Positions 14,451-15,342 of a stretch of 15,342 nt of DNA are shown in pieces. This DNA is from Pseudomonadota bacterium (GTDB lineage Bacteria; Pseudomonadota; Gammaproteobacteria; Halothiobacillales; Halothiobacillaceae). The translations under genes and the position numbers were made by a program. The notes under the pieces were generated by a model. The model saw only the letters and a program-made list of their open reading frames with translations. It was not told the DNA's origin and searched no databases. The stretch is taken from the NCBI GenBank assembly GCA_021795795.1, contig JAJYPA010000153.1, positions 1 to 15,342 on the forward strand, given 5' to 3'. Within the stretch, counting starts at the first letter, position 1. Each line of letters begins with the position of its first letter.

Positions 14451-14879
14451 CTAGGGCTCGGTATAACGTGTTGCGAGACGGTGATTGTGGAAATGCTGGC
14501 CTACCCGCATGAGGAACTGAATGGTCTGTTGGCTCTCGGGCTGTTTGAGAATATCCCAGAGGCCACTGATGCCCCCTTTGGGCATGGGGGCATGAGCGGT
14601 GTCTTCAGTGGCACGGGCAGTGGACTGGAGAAAATCCGTTATGACATGGTTTTTTCGATCTGTTCGACTGCCTTGAGCAAGTGTTTCGCTGTGCCCGTGC
14701 CGCGTGATACGGTCCGCTAGGCAGAGGGCGTCTCCCGCCATGCTTGCTAGGCGGCTGATCCTCTCGTCATTCATGACATCTCGGGCAGCGCCGATTAGTT
14801 GCGCGAGGTGGGTGAGATGGTCAATCGTCGTTGTTGACCAAGGTGGCCAAAGCCTCCCGTGTCAACGGCGATTTAAAAC
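14451..14879 (-). pseudogene. Frameshifted and truncated DUF1641 (YrhD-like) gene remnant
   Basis: On the minus strand the segment from about 14879 reads FKSPLTREALATLVNNDD and then hits TGA at 14823-14821. A one-base shift continues with IDHLTHLAQLIGAARDVMND, then RISRLASMAGDALCLADRI, and ends in KGGISGLWDILKQPESQQT and QFLMRVGQHF. The alternating helical pattern, with a final GLW-xLL-P-x-Q-xx-xFL block, is like DUF1641 proteins. These are often found near sulfide:quinone oxidoreductase genes in sulfur oxidisers; their function is unclear to me. The N-terminus appears lost at the IS3 element next to it. An intact ATG inside the second frame (14774) could still give a 107-residue fragment, but without an obvious ribosome site. 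Confidence 0.5.
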
Positions 14880-15342
14880 TGACACACTGGGGGTGAACCG
14901 CCTCGGGTATTGTAGAGGCTGGTTGATGTAAGTCATGCCGCTTGACCGGCCTGACGTTCGAGTTACTGATAATATTGTGCCTCAGCTTCTGCCGGAGGGA
15001 TATAACCCAAGGGTTCCAGAAGTCGGTGATGATTAAACCAATGTACCCACTCCAGGGTGGCCAATTCCAGGGATGCTTTGGTTTTCCAGGGCCGACGATG
15101 GATTAATTCGGCCTTGTACAGCCCATTGATGGTTTCTGCCAGGGCATTGTCATAGCTGTCTCCCTTGCTTCCCGCAGAGGGTTCGATGCCGGCCTCGGCA
15201 AGCCGTTCTGTATAGCGGATGCTGACCTATTGCGATCCCCGGTCGCTGTGGTGAATCAGGGATCGGTCCCGCTGTGGTTGTCGGGTATGGAGCGCTTGCT
15301 CCAGGACCTCCAGCACGAAGTCCGTATGCATGGTAGAGCTGA
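14880..15342. mobile_element. IS3-family insertion sequence, partial
   Basis: The element comprises the OrfB pseudogene and about 80 bp beyond its stop. The tip is placed at about 14880, where TGACACACTGGGGGTG begins, since DUF1641-like coding ends there. The exact end and any target duplication cannot be confirmed, because the other end lies outside the window. Confidence 0.55.
14963..15342 (-). pseudogene. IS3-family transposase OrfB, 3' part, with in-frame stop
   Basis: The minus strand encodes the C-terminal half of an integrase-like DDE transposase and is cut by the window end. HTDFVLEVLEQAL and IHHSDRGSQ contain the second catalytic Asp, and GDSYDNALAETINGLYKAEL contains the catalytic Glu. 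WVHWFNHHRLLEPLGYIPP and AEAEAQYYQ match the end of IS3-subgroup OrfB. The usual DRGSQY block reads DRGSQ followed by TAG (15229-15227), so the catalytic Glu lies after a premature stop. A residue also seems missing in IHRRPWK (usually RRGPW). The copy should be inactive unless the stop is read through. Confidence 0.85.

Overview
The window reads as DNA from an acidophilic iron oxidiser of the genus Acidithiobacillus. Every convincing gene is on the minus strand. The left 8.7 kb holds the ferrous-iron oxidation (rus) operon. In transcription order, from high to low coordinates, it is cyc2, cyc1, acoP, coxB, coxA, coxC, coxD, an unnamed 46-residue membrane mini-gene, and rus. A strong terminator follows rus. 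Beyond it lie a heme A synthase gene (ctaA-like) and the first 13 codons of what is probably ctaB, so the oxidase-maturation genes sit next to the operon. The rusticyanin is nearly the same as the A. ferrooxidans protein as I remember it but differs at scattered residues, so a sister species or strain is likely.

The operon gives a complete electron path. Fe(II) is oxidised at the outer membrane by Cyc2. Electrons pass to periplasmic rusticyanin, then to the membrane-attached diheme Cyc1, then to the CuA site of CoxB and the aa3 centre of CoxA. AcoP is a periplasmic cupredoxin that accompanies the oxidase. Upstream of cyc2 is about 930 bp without a gene, which probably contains the regulated promoters. 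Beyond that is a monocistronic, AT-richer diheme cytochrome c peroxidase, which could draw on the same periplasmic electrons.

The right third (about 11.0-15.3 kb) is plasmid-like. It holds an IS5-family remnant, an AT-rich stretch with nine iteron-like repeats, a replication initiator whose 3' end runs into the repeats, a ribbon-helix-helix partition partner, and a ParF-type ParA with a palindromic site upstream. Next come a frameshifted DUF1641-like remnant and an IS3-family transposase pseudogene cut by the window edge. The central point of interest is that a whole iron-oxidation operon lies about 3 kb from a seemingly intact iteron replicon with partition genes. The iron genes may be carried on a plasmid, or a plasmid may have integrated beside them. 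The window alone cannot decide between these.
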